This document shows, one piece after another, positions 6,590 through 12,690 of a DNA stretch of 13,501 nt. Both the position numbers and the translations under genes were made by a program. Position 1 is the first letter of the stretch; each line of letters begins with the position of its first letter. Below the pieces are notes generated by a model that did not search any database, had not been told where the DNA came from, and saw only the letters and a list, made by a program, of their open reading frames with translations. This DNA comes from Thermoplasmata archaeon (GTDB lineage Archaea > Thermoplasmatota > Thermoplasmata > Lutacidiplasmatales > UBA184): NCBI GenBank assembly GCA_030037695.1, contig JASHQF010000011.1, forward strand, positions 1 through 13,501, read 5' to 3'.

Positions 6590-7775
6590 GGCGCCGCTTC
6601 TCCTCCGTGACGAGGCGGTAGAGGGAGATAAAGCGCCCGGCCATCGCGTCGAGCGAGGCGTTCGCGTCGACCCAGGCGGTCGCGGTCGAGGCGATCCGCC
6701 GGCGGGCCGCCTCGTCGCGCAGCAGCCGCTCGATCGTCCCCGCGAGGGCGTCCGGCGAGCGGACGTCGGTGGTGACCCCCGTGATCCCCTTCATCACGAC
6801 CTCGGACGGCCCTCCGATCGCCGGGGCGACGACGGTCGCACCGCACGCCATCGCCTCCAGCAGCGCGACGCTGGACGTGTCGCTGGTCGACGGCAGGACG
6901 AACAGGTCCGATTGGCCGAGGAGCGCCGCCTTCTCGCTCTCGGCGATCGGCCCCACGTAGCGGACCCGCGCGGCGAGCTCGGGCGAGCCCGCGATCCGCT
7001 CGCGGACCCGGGCCTCCTCGGGCCCGGCCCCGCCGACGATCCCGGCGACCGGCGTCCGACCCGCGACGCGCGCCAGCGCGTCGAGGAACCGGTGGACCCC
7101 CTTGTCGACGGTGAGGCGTCCGAGGTACGTGACGAGCGGCGCGTCGCCGAGCCCGCACCGAGCCCGCCAGTCGGGCACCCGCGCGCCGGGGCGGAACCGC
7201 TCGGTGTCGACCCCGTTCGGGATCACCTCGATCGGGGCCCGGAACGGCTTGCGGGCGTTCGTCGCCAGCACCGCGCGCGCCGCCTCGCTCGGCGCGGTCG
7301 CCCGGTCGCACCGCCAGTACGTCCCGAGGTTGTACCACCAGGCGATCCGGAAGAACAGCGGGACGAGCAGCTTGCGCGGGACGCTGTCGGCCATCTCCCG
7401 CAGGTTCGTGTGGAACGTCCCCACGAGCGGGAGGCCGAACCGGCGGGCGACCAGGAACCCCATGCTCCCGATCGGACCCGGCGTATGGAGGTGGACGAGG
7501 TCGGCGTCCGCGCCGCCGGCCGACTCGCGCAGGAGGCCGAGCGGGAAGACCGGCCAACGGTACTGGCCGTAGAGCGGTACCGGGACCGAGCGCAGGCGGC
7601 GGACCGTGATCCCGCCGTCCGTCGCCTCGGCGCCGGCGGCCCCCCGCACCGGGCTCGGGGTGACGACCCGGACGGAGTGGCCGAGCCGGACCAGGGTCCG
7701 GGCGAGGCCCCCGGTGACCGACGCGACCCCGTCGCGCTGGGGGAGATAGGAGTCGGTGAAGAAGGCGATCCGCAT
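6567..7775 (-). CDS. GT4-type glycosyltransferase
   Basis: A 402-residue GT-B fold enzyme. The N-terminal acceptor domain starts MRIAFFTDSYLPQRDGVASV, with the Gly-rich turn (GVASVTGG, 16-23) and VHLHTPGPIG (94-103). FHTNLREMAD (121-130) resembles GT4 enzymes acting on lipid-linked or diacylglycerol-like acceptors. The C-terminal donor domain shows VIPNGVDTERF (184-194), YLGRLTVDKGV (217-227), VGGAGPEE (247-254) and LPSTSDTSSVALLEAMACG (294-312), the nucleotide-sugar EX7E motif, here with Asp299 in place of the first Glu and Glu307 as the second. Donor and acceptor are not predictable. Position behind isoprenoid genes makes an archaeal lipid glycosyltransferase plausible but unproven. No Shine-Dalgarno is clear; the gap to the upstream DUF835 gene is 55 bp. 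Confidence 0.88.
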   Translation of the reverse strand: MRIAFFTDSYLPQRDGVASVTGGLARTLVRLGHSVRVVTPSPVRGAAGAEATDGGITVRRLRSVPVPLYGQYRWPVFPLGLLRESAGGADADLVHLHTPGPIGSMGFLVARRFGLPLVGTFHTNLREMADSVPRKLLVPLFFRIAWWYNLGTYWRCDRATAPSEAARAVLATNARKPFRAPIEVIPNGVDTERFRPGARVPDWRARCGLGDAPLVTYLGRLTVDKGVHRFLDALARVAGRTPVAGIVGGAGPEEARVRERIAGSPELAARVRYVGPIAESEKAALLGQSDLFVLPSTSDTSSVALLEAMACGATVVAPAIGGPSEVVMKGITGVTTDVRSPDALAGTIERLLRDEAARRRIASTATAWVDANASLDAMAGRFISLYRLVTEEKRRRAGRVPA

Positions 7776-7830
7776 CGTCAGGGCGGGACGTTCCCTACTC
7801 CGGTGCGCGACGCCGGCGGCGGCGCTCCGC

Positions 7831-8595
7831 TCACGCGCCCCCGACGACCTGACCGAACGCCCGTTCGAGCCGGCTCGCTTCCCGGGCCTCGAGCGCGCGG
7901 GGGTCGAGCGAGACGAGGAGCGCGGCCCCCGAGCGCTGCACCTGCTCGACGAGCCAGTGGACGAACCGCGCGGCGACGTCCGGGCCGTCCTCCAGCACGA
8001 AGAACTCGAGGGCGTCGACGTACACGAGGGCCCCCGCTTCCGTCGGTTCCTTGAGGCGGCCGCCGACCTCCCCGAGCGACAGTCGCTCGGAGCGGTCGCC
8101 GCCCGCGCCGACCGTGATCACGGTCGTGCGGTCCGTGAGCGACGGCGGCAGCTCGGGCGGACGCGCGGAGACGATCGCGATCCGGGGGAAGCGGCCGGCC
8201 TCCGCTCGGAGGATCGCGAGCGCCCGCTCGGGCCGTTCCTCCCGGACGAGGACGCTCCGTCCCCGTTCGAGCGGCACCGTCGCGGACGAGGCGGGGACCG
8301 ACGTGACGGTCGTCCCGGGGAACCTCGGGGCCGGCCCCCAGTTCGTGCGGCGCGGCGGCGACAACAGGGCGCGTCGCTTCAGTTCGACCTCTTCGGCGAG
8401 CCGGGCGAGCCGTCCCTGGACGAGCATCCGGACTTCCTGCGGGGTGTGGCCCCGCGTGAGGTGCTCGAGGACCTCCCGGAGCGCGCTCCGCAGCCCCTCT
8501 TCGTAGCCGGCGGCGTACGTCCGGGCGTACTCCTCGTCGGCGGGCGGCTCTTCCGACGGGCCCCGCGGGTCGACCCGTCGCTCGGGGGGGTTCAC
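7831..8595 (-). CDS. DUF835 domain protein
   Basis: A 254-residue protein with an N-terminal charged helical region (about 18-80; AGYEEGLRSALREVLEHLTRG, so likely coiled) and a C-terminal DUF835 domain (about 110-250). Typical blocks are RGRSVLVREERPERALAILR (111-130), IAIVSARPPELP (139-150), GALVYVDALEFFVLEDG (188-204), VHWLVEQVQRSGAALLVSLD (222-241) and LEAREASRLERAF (245-257 region end). DUF835 is common in Thermoplasmatota and related archaea, often beside sensor or regulatory domains; it resembles RecA/KaiC-like P-loop folds without an evident Walker A here. Function is unknown. The start is the GTG at 8595, overlapping the DUF35 stop by 4 bp (GTGA), so the two are probably translationally coupled. 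Confidence 0.8.
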   Translation of the reverse strand: MNPPERRVDPRGPSEEPPADEEYARTYAAGYEEGLRSALREVLEHLTRGHTPQEVRMLVQGRLARLAEEVELKRRALLSPPRRTNWGPAPRFPGTTVTSVPASSATVPLERGRSVLVREERPERALAILRAEAGRFPRIAIVSARPPELPPSLTDRTTVITVGAGGDRSERLSLGEVGGRLKEPTEAGALVYVDALEFFVLEDGPDVAARFVHWLVEQVQRSGAALLVSLDPRALEAREASRLERAFGQVVGGA

Positions 8596-9077
8596 GCCTC
8601 CGCCCGGTCCCGCACGGCGCCCTCGGCCCGGGCGGCGACGGCCGGGGCGCGCGGCGGCGGAGGCTCGTCCTCCCCGGTGGGGGCGAACTTGTAGCCGTAG
8701 TGGATCACGCCGGCCTTCCCCTCCTCCCGGAGCTTGCGGAACGTCGCGTGGACCTTGAGGCCGATCGCCACGCTCTCGGGCTCCACGTCGACGATCTGGC
8801 CCGTGAGCCGCGGACCCTCGGGGGTCCGGACGAGGGCGAGGACGTACGGGACCTGCATCTCGAACCCCTCGGCCGGGTCGTGCACGATCGTGAACGACTC
8901 GACCTCGCCCTCCCCGGAGAGCTGGAACGGCGCCATCTTCCCGATCGACTGACGATGGTGGGTGCACGTCGGGCAGACGACCCGGGGCGGGAACGCCACG
9001 GTGCCGCACGTGAGGCACTTCGACCCGCCGAGGTTGTAGCGGCGGGGGGTCTCCCGCCAGAACCGAGCGATCGACAT
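8592..9077 (-). CDS. DUF35 OB-fold/zinc-ribbon protein, partner of thiolase and HMG-CoA synthase
   Basis: A 161-residue protein with the DUF35 layout: N-terminal helix (SIARFWRETPRRYNL), a rubredoxin-like zinc ribbon (Cys21, Cys24, Cys35, Cys38 in CLTC and CPTC), then an OB-fold (about 50-115; GEGEVESFTIVHDPAEGF, VPYVLALVRTPEGPRLTGQI). In methanogens the homologue bridges acetoacetyl-CoA thiolase and HMG-CoA synthase in one complex that channels acetoacetyl-CoA, and the same three genes are adjacent here. The Pro/Ala-rich tail after residue 130 is probably disordered. The start ATG lies 4 nt after the thiolase stop, and the stop overlaps the next GTG start. Confidence 0.92.
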   Translation of the reverse strand: MSIARFWRETPRRYNLGGSKCLTCGTVAFPPRVVCPTCTHHRQSIGKMAPFQLSGEGEVESFTIVHDPAEGFEMQVPYVLALVRTPEGPRLTGQIVDVEPESVAIGLKVHATFRKLREEGKAGVIHYGYKFAPTGEDEPPPPRAPAVAARAEGAVRDRAEA

Positions 9078-9081
9078 CGAT

Positions 9082-10251
9082 CTACCCCGCCCGCTCGAGG
9101 AGGTGGACGACCGCCGTCGCCCCCGTGCCCCCGAGGTCGTGGGCGAGGGCGAGCTCCGTTGCCGGAGCCTGGCGCTCCTTCGCCTCCCCGCGGAGCTGGC
9201 GGACGAGCTCGACGACCTGGGCGACGCCGACGGCCCCGAACGGGCACCCCTGGGCCTTGAGGCCCCCCGACGGGTTCACCGTCACGCGGCCGCCGAGGGC
9301 GAACGCCCCGTCGGCGAACTCGGGACCGGCCCGGCCCCGCTCGGCGAAGCCGAGGTCCTCGAGCGCGATCAGGGCGCCGATCGACGTTCCGTCGCTGATC
9401 TCGGCGAGACGGACGTCCTTCGGGTCCCGGCGTGCCCGACGGAACGCGGCCTGCGCGGCCGCGACCGTCGCCTCGCCGATCGTCGTCTCCCGTCGATGCT
9501 GGAGCGCCATCGCGTCGCAGGCGACCTCGCTCGCGCGGATCCGGACCGGGGTGTCGGTGTGCTTACGCGCCGTCTCGAGCGGGCCAAGGACGACCGCCGC
9601 CGCGCCGTCGGACAGCGGGGCGCAGTCGAACAGGCCGAGCGGTTCGGCGACCGGCGCGGCGTGGAGGACCTGCTCGACGGTGATCCGGTTGCGGAAGTGC
9701 GCGTTCGGGTTCTTGGCGCCCATCTCGTGCGCCTGGACGGGGACGCGGGCGAGCTGCTCGCGCGTCGTGCCGTGCAGGTGCATGTGGCGCCGGGCGACGA
9801 GCCCCCAGAGGGCGGGGAGGGTCGCGCCGAAGACGACCTCCCACTCGTGGTCGGCGGTCGAGCTCAGGATCTGCGCCGCCGTCGCGTCGGCGACGTCGGT
9901 GAGCTTCTCCGCCCCCCCGACGACGACGTAATCGTAGAGGCCGCTCGCGACGGCGAGGAACCCCTGGTGGAGGGCGAGCCCCCCCGAGGCGCCGCCGCCC
10001 TCGATCCGGACCGCCGGGAGATGACGCCCGGCGAGCCCCGCGTAGTCGAGGATCAGCGGGGCGATGTGCTCCTGCTCGATCAGCGCCCCGCTCGCCATGT
10101 TGCCGAGGAACAGCCCGCCCAGGTCCTCCGACGACAGCTTCGCGTCGACGAGCGCCTGGAGCCCCGCTTCGATCCCGATCTCCCGGAACGACCGGTCCCA
10201 GAGCTCGCCGAACTTCGTCTGCCCGACCCCGAGCACCGCGACGTCGCGCAC
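9082..10251 (-). CDS. Archaeal thiolase homologue (acetoacetyl-CoA thiolase family) with altered catalytic residues
   Basis: A 389-residue thiolase-fold protein of the archaeal type paired with HMG-CoA synthase and DUF35. It starts MRDVAVLGVGQTKFGELWDR and keeps long conserved stretches: FLGNMASG (48-55), VASGLYDYVVVGGAEKLTD (101-119), FRNRITVEQVL (186-196), PLSDGAAAVVLG (212-223), VNPSGGLKA (325-333) and HDLGGTGATAVVHLL (371-385). The catalytic motifs differ. The nucleophile loop expected as ACASG reads GGGASG (Gly87 for Cys). HDxF reads SDGT (285-289 region). GH(P/A) reads GCP (Cys336). Normal Claisen/thiolytic chemistry with a Cys nucleophile is therefore doubtful, although the context says acetoacetyl-CoA supply for mevalonate. 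The start is a GTG at 10251 with GGGGAG seven nt upstream. It lies 3 nt after the HMG-CoA synthase stop. Confidence 0.88.
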   Translation of the reverse strand: MRDVAVLGVGQTKFGELWDRSFREIGIEAGLQALVDAKLSSEDLGGLFLGNMASGALIEQEHIAPLILDYAGLAGRHLPAVRIEGGGASGGLALHQGFLAVASGLYDYVVVGGAEKLTDVADATAAQILSSTADHEWEVVFGATLPALWGLVARRHMHLHGTTREQLARVPVQAHEMGAKNPNAHFRNRITVEQVLHAAPVAEPLGLFDCAPLSDGAAAVVLGPLETARKHTDTPVRIRASEVACDAMALQHRRETTIGEATVAAAQAAFRRARRDPKDVRLAEISDGTSIGALIALEDLGFAERGRAGPEFADGAFALGGRVTVNPSGGLKAQGCPFGAVGVAQVVELVRQLRGEAKERQAPATELALAHDLGGTGATAVVHLLERAG

Positions 10252-10254
10252 GAG

Positions 10255-11307
10255 CTAGCTCCCCGCGAGGTGGATCTTGCCGCGGAACTTCGCGTAGACC
10301 GCGTACGGGATCTCGACGCCGTGGTCGAGGTACCATTGGACCGCGCGGCCGTGGTTCCGGTCGAACCCGGGGAGCGCGTCGGTCGTCTCGAGGTCGAACG
10401 CGTCCGAGCCCGCCCCGCTCCCGTAGCCGACGACGAGGATCCGTTCTCCGGCACCGGCATGGTCGAGGACGTTCGCGAGCCCGAGGAGCGCGGCCCCGGA
10501 GTAGGTGTTGCCGATCCGGGGGGTGACGAGGCCGTAGCGCATCTGCGCCTCGGAGAACCCGAGCTGACGCCCGACCCGCTGCGGGAACTTGCCGTTCGGC
10601 TGGTGGAAGACGACGTGCCGGTAGTCCTTCGGCTCGAGCCCGGAGATCTCCATCATCCCCCGGGCGCACTCGGTGACGTGCCGGAAGTACGCCGGTTCCC
10701 CCGTGAACCGACCGCTGTGGCTCGGGTACTTCTGGCCCTCCCGCCGCCAAAAGTCGGGAGTGTCGGTGGTGTACGACCGGGTCCCGTGGACCCGGCAGAT
10801 CACGCGCTCCCGACCGACGACGAACGCCGCACCCCCCGCGCTCGCGGAGTACTCGAGCGCGTCGCCGGGGGCTCCCTGAGAGGTGTCGGTCCCGATCGCG
10901 ACACCGTAGCGGATCATCCCCGCGCCGACGAGGCCGAGGCAGGTCTGGATCGCCGCGGTGCCCGCCTTGCACGCGAACTCGAAGTCCGCCGCCGTGAGGT
11001 TCGGCGTCGCGCCGACGGCTTGGGCGACGACGGTCGCCGTCGGCTTGACCGCGTACGGGTGGGACTCCGAGCCGACGTAGATCGCCCCGATCTGCTGGGG
11101 ATCGATCCCGCCGCGGAGGAGCGCGGTCCGGAGCGCCTCCGTCGAGATCGTGATCGTGTCCTCGTCCGGCGCCGGTACGCTCTTGCGCTCGACGTTCAGC
11201 CCCTGGCCCACGCTCGTCCCGTCCGAGCCCCAGACCCGCCCGATCTCCGCGGGCGTGATCCGGTACCGCGGGACGTACGCCCCGTAGCTCACGATGCCTG
11301 CGTCCAT
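10255..11307 (-). CDS. Hydroxymethylglutaryl-CoA synthase, archaeal type
   Basis: A 350-residue enzyme of the expected archaeal length. It condenses acetyl-CoA with acetoacetyl-CoA to HMG-CoA, the committed intermediate of the mevalonate route to isoprenoid lipids. It starts MDAGIVSYGAYVPRYRI, the family signature. Catalytic residues are in place: Glu81 (YVGSESHPYAVKPT), Cys113 (EFACKAGTAAIQ) and His235 (VVFHQPNGKFP). Other signatures are GDTSQG-like GTDTSQGAPGDALE (139-152), SAGGAAFVVG (156-165) and RIGNTYSGAALLGLANVL. AGGAGG at 11323-11328 lies 15 nt upstream of the ATG and overlaps the stop of the HTH gene. Order in the cluster is HTH regulator, this gene, thiolase homologue, DUF35. Confidence 0.95.
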   Translation of the reverse strand: MDAGIVSYGAYVPRYRITPAEIGRVWGSDGTSVGQGLNVERKSVPAPDEDTITISTEALRTALLRGGIDPQQIGAIYVGSESHPYAVKPTATVVAQAVGATPNLTAADFEFACKAGTAAIQTCLGLVGAGMIRYGVAIGTDTSQGAPGDALEYSASAGGAAFVVGRERVICRVHGTRSYTTDTPDFWRREGQKYPSHSGRFTGEPAYFRHVTECARGMMEISGLEPKDYRHVVFHQPNGKFPQRVGRQLGFSEAQMRYGLVTPRIGNTYSGAALLGLANVLDHAGAGERILVVGYGSGAGSDAFDLETTDALPGFDRNHGRAVQWYLDHGVEIPYAVYAKFRGKIHLAGS

Positions 11308-11326
11308 GGACCGTGACGTCCGCCTC

Positions 11327-12004
11327 CTAGAGCCCTTCGAGCCGCTCGAGCACGGCCGGGGCGTGGAGGGAGGTGGTGAGGAGGGGGATGTTCTCCACCT
11401 CCGAGAGGCGCACGGCGAGCGGGTCGATCTTCCCCGGGCTGGCGAAGACGACCGCCGCCGGCTTCAACGGATGGGCCCGGATGGCGACCATCGGCGAGCG
11501 CCCGAAGCGGACGTTGGCGAAGACGAGCGCGCGCTGGGTCGTCCAGCCGTAGACCTCGACGAACCGAGACGCGTCGATCGAGAGGATCGCGCGGGGGGCG
11601 TCGATGACGGTGAAGCCGTGGATGTCCCGGTGGAGGTCGACCCGGCTCACCGCCCGCGCATCGAGGTGGCCCGCGAACTGACGCAGCGGCATGGCGACCG
11701 CGAACTCCCGCATGCCGAGGATCCCGTCGGAGCGAGGGCGGCCCCCGAGCCGCTGGCCGACCCGGCCCCCGTGGCGGGCGTCGAGCGCGACGAGCGCGTC
11801 GACGTACCGGTGGATGAACCCCGCGCCCGGGCTCCTCCGCCGCTCGGCCTCGTAGTCGCTGATCACGGACGGCACGGTCGCGAGCTCCTTGGCGAGGTCC
11901 CGCTGGGAGACCTCGAAATCCTCGCGCCACTTGCGAAGCGTCCGCCCCGGATGGGGAGAGAGGACGACCTCGCCCGCGATCTTCTCGCGGAGCTCCGCCT
12001 CCAC
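11327..12004 (-). CDS. HTH (Xre-type) transcriptional regulator, archaeal MJ0586-like
   Basis: A 225-residue regulator with an N-terminal Xre-type helix-turn-helix at about 21-60 (RTLRKWREDFEVSQRDLAKE then VPSVISDYEAERRRSPG) and a long C-terminal domain of unknown ligand (for example SIDASRFVEVYGWTTQRALVFAN, 142-164; AAVVFASPGKIDP, 183-195). This architecture is that of archaeal HTH proteins often encoded directly upstream of HMG-CoA synthase, so control of isoprenoid synthesis is a reasonable inference. The frame is open further upstream, but the GTG at 12004 is chosen because a TATA box (12028-12033) is centred 26 nt before it, giving a leaderless mRNA. The stop is 19 bp before the HMG-CoA synthase ATG, so it heads the cluster. 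Confidence 0.87.
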   Translation of the reverse strand: MEAELREKIAGEVVLSPHPGRTLRKWREDFEVSQRDLAKELATVPSVISDYEAERRRSPGAGFIHRYVDALVALDARHGGRVGQRLGGRPRSDGILGMREFAVAMPLRQFAGHLDARAVSRVDLHRDIHGFTVIDAPRAILSIDASRFVEVYGWTTQRALVFANVRFGRSPMVAIRAHPLKPAAVVFASPGKIDPLAVRLSEVENIPLLTTSLHAPAVLERLEGL

Positions 12005-12027
12005 GAGGGCGAACGAGGGGCGCCCGG

Positions 12028-12033
12028 TATAAA
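12028..12033 (-). promoter_or_regulatory. TATA box for the HTH/mevalonate cluster
   Basis: The minus strand reads CTTTATACC, with the box centred 26 nt before the GTG start of the HTH gene, as expected for a leaderless archaeal transcript. It is likely the main promoter of the seven-gene minus-strand cluster down to 5528. Confidence 0.7.
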
Positions 12034-12044
12034 GCGGTGCTTCT

Positions 12045-12069
12045 CCTGTCGGTCCCGGTCTACGACAGG
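12045..12069. repeat. Inverted repeat upstream of the HTH gene TATA box
   Basis: CCTGTCG (12045-12051) and CGACAGG (12063-12069) are perfect 7-bp inverted repeats separated by 11 bp. The pair sits 12 bp beyond the TATA box of the HTH gene and 38 bp from the 3' end of tRNA-Ala. It could be an operator for the HTH regulator or a hairpin ending the tRNA-Ala transcript. The centre-to-centre spacing of the half-sites is 18 bp. Confidence 0.4.
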
Positions 12070-12106
12070 TGCCGATGAGACCGGCGGGGCGGCGGGGTCG
12101 GCCGGA

Positions 12107-12210
12107 TGGACCGGGCGAGAGCTCCCGGCCGCGGGGGAAGGCCCCGGAGCCGTTTGAACTCGCGACCTCTACCTTGCCAAGGTAGCGATCTTCCGCTGAT
12201 CTACCGGCCC
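12107..12210 (-). tRNA. tRNA-Ala(GGC) with a 32-nt T-loop intron
   Basis: Read on the minus strand from 12210, a complete cloverleaf forms once 12152-12121 is removed. The acceptor GGGCCGG (12210-12204) pairs with CCGGTCC (12114-12108), including the G3-U70 wobble that identifies tRNA-Ala. The discriminator is A (12107), with no encoded CCA. The D-stem GATC/GATC encloses AGCGGAA (A14, G18G19, A21). The anticodon stem CTACC/GGTAG holds loop TTGGCAA, anticodon GGC at 12178-12176. The T-stem GCGAG (12163-12159) pairs with CTCGC (12119-12115) and closes the spliced loop TTCAAAT. The mature length is 72 nt. There is no intron at 37/38. Confidence 0.94.
12121..12152 (-). other. tRNA-Ala intron at position 59/60 with a bulge-helix-bulge fold
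   Basis: This intron is 32 nt, the same length and site as the tRNA-Arg intron. Its hairpin has 10 positions (12151-12142 against 12127-12136, one U-G and one C-C) with a 5-nt loop CCTTC. The central helix pairs exon TTCA (12158-12155) with intron GGGA (12126-12123): U-A, U-G, C-G, A-G mismatch. Bulges are AAC (12154-12152) and GCT (12122-12120). Cutting after the second base of each bulge restores TTCAAAT. Confidence 0.9.
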
Positions 12211-12235
12211 ACCGCGCCCGCCGTGCCCGAGGTCG

Positions 12236-12242
12236 GAATAAC
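12236..12242 (-). promoter_or_regulatory. Putative TATA-like element for tRNA-Ala
   Basis: The minus strand reads GTTATTCC, centred about 29 nt upstream of the first tRNA base. It is the only AT-rich run in this GC-rich stretch on that side. Confidence 0.45.
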
Positions 12243-12290
12243 GTCTTCGCGCGGCGCGGACCGGCCGGTCCCGGTCGCCGGTCCGGCCCA

Positions 12291-12300
12291 TAATCCTTTA
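12291..12300 (+). promoter_or_regulatory. Putative TATA-like element for the small helical protein and PAC2 gene
   Basis: TAATCCTTTA contains TTTA centred about 29 nt before the ATG at 12328, so the mRNA would be nearly leaderless. No Shine-Dalgarno is present before that ATG. Confidence 0.45.
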
Positions 12301-12327
12301 CCCTGAACCGCCTGCCCGCCTCCGGGC

Positions 12328-12687
12328 ATGGCCGAGGAGCCGGGCTCGGGGGAGCCGATCGACATCCTGGTGAAGAGCACCCGGGACCTCCTCCGCCCCG
12401 AGGAGCTCGTCCGCGAGGCGACACGCGAGATCGTCAAGGACGAGATCCGCCACCATCTGGAAAAGACGCTCAAGGACGACCCGAAGCTCGACCGCGACCT
12501 GCGCGAGGCGGTCCGGGACCTCCTCTCCGCCCGGGCGAACGAGTACGCCGCGCTCGTGCGCGTCGGGACCGCGACCGCGCGGCTCGGCCTCGCCGCCCTC
12601 CCGCCCGAGGTCCGCAAGCAGCTCACGAAAGGGATCGTCGACCTCCTGTCCAAGGAGCTCGGCGAGATCGTCGAGAGGTCCCTGTAG
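12328..12687 (+). CDS. Small, highly charged helical protein of unknown function
   Basis: A 119-residue protein, not recognised as a named family. It is predicted to be almost wholly alpha-helical and rich in Lys, Arg, Glu and Asp (PEELVREATREIVKDEIRHH, 24-43; LDRDLREAVRDLLSARANEY, 54-73). A more hydrophobic segment, LVRVGTATARLGLAALPPEV, lies at about 76-95. No signal peptide, Cys pair or catalytic motif is visible. The ATG at 12328 fits the promoter element upstream. The stop is 3 nt before the PAC2 start, so the two are almost certainly co-transcribed, which suggests a link to whatever the PAC2 protein does (possibly proteasome-related; inference only). Confidence 0.75.
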   Translation: MAEEPGSGEPIDILVKSTRDLLRPEELVREATREIVKDEIRHHLEKTLKDDPKLDRDLREAVRDLLSARANEYAALVRVGTATARLGLAALPPEVRKQLTKGIVDLLSKELGEIVERSL

Positions 12688-12690
12688 GCG

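Noticed and set aside
6441..8054. Long plus-strand open frame antisense to the glycosyltransferase
   Set aside because: Same shadow effect; the minus strand carries clear GT4 motifs and the plus-strand protein is Arg/Pro/Asp-rich without a domain.
9103..11316. A very long open frame on the plus strand, antisense to the thiolase and HMG-CoA synthase genes
   Set aside because: It is a GC-rich shadow of the real minus-strand genes: low-complexity Arg/Asp/Glu/Pro composition, no recognisable domain, and two well-conserved enzymes on the other strand.
12174..12180. Reading the second tRNA as tRNA-Gly(GCC) from the plus-strand TTGCCAA
   Set aside because: That is the complement. The tRNA folds on the minus strand with anticodon GGC and has the G3-U70 pair of alanine tRNAs.
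12314..12327. GCCCG/CGGGC hairpin right before the ATG at 12328
   Set aside because: Only 5 bp in GC-rich DNA, and with the predicted nearly leaderless start it would not be transcribed; likely chance.
12005..12424. N-terminal extension of the HTH regulator through the tRNA-Ala gene
   Set aside because: It would read through a tRNA and past a TATA box; the translated extension is Arg/Pro/Gly-rich and the leaderless GTG at 12004 fits the promoter spacing.
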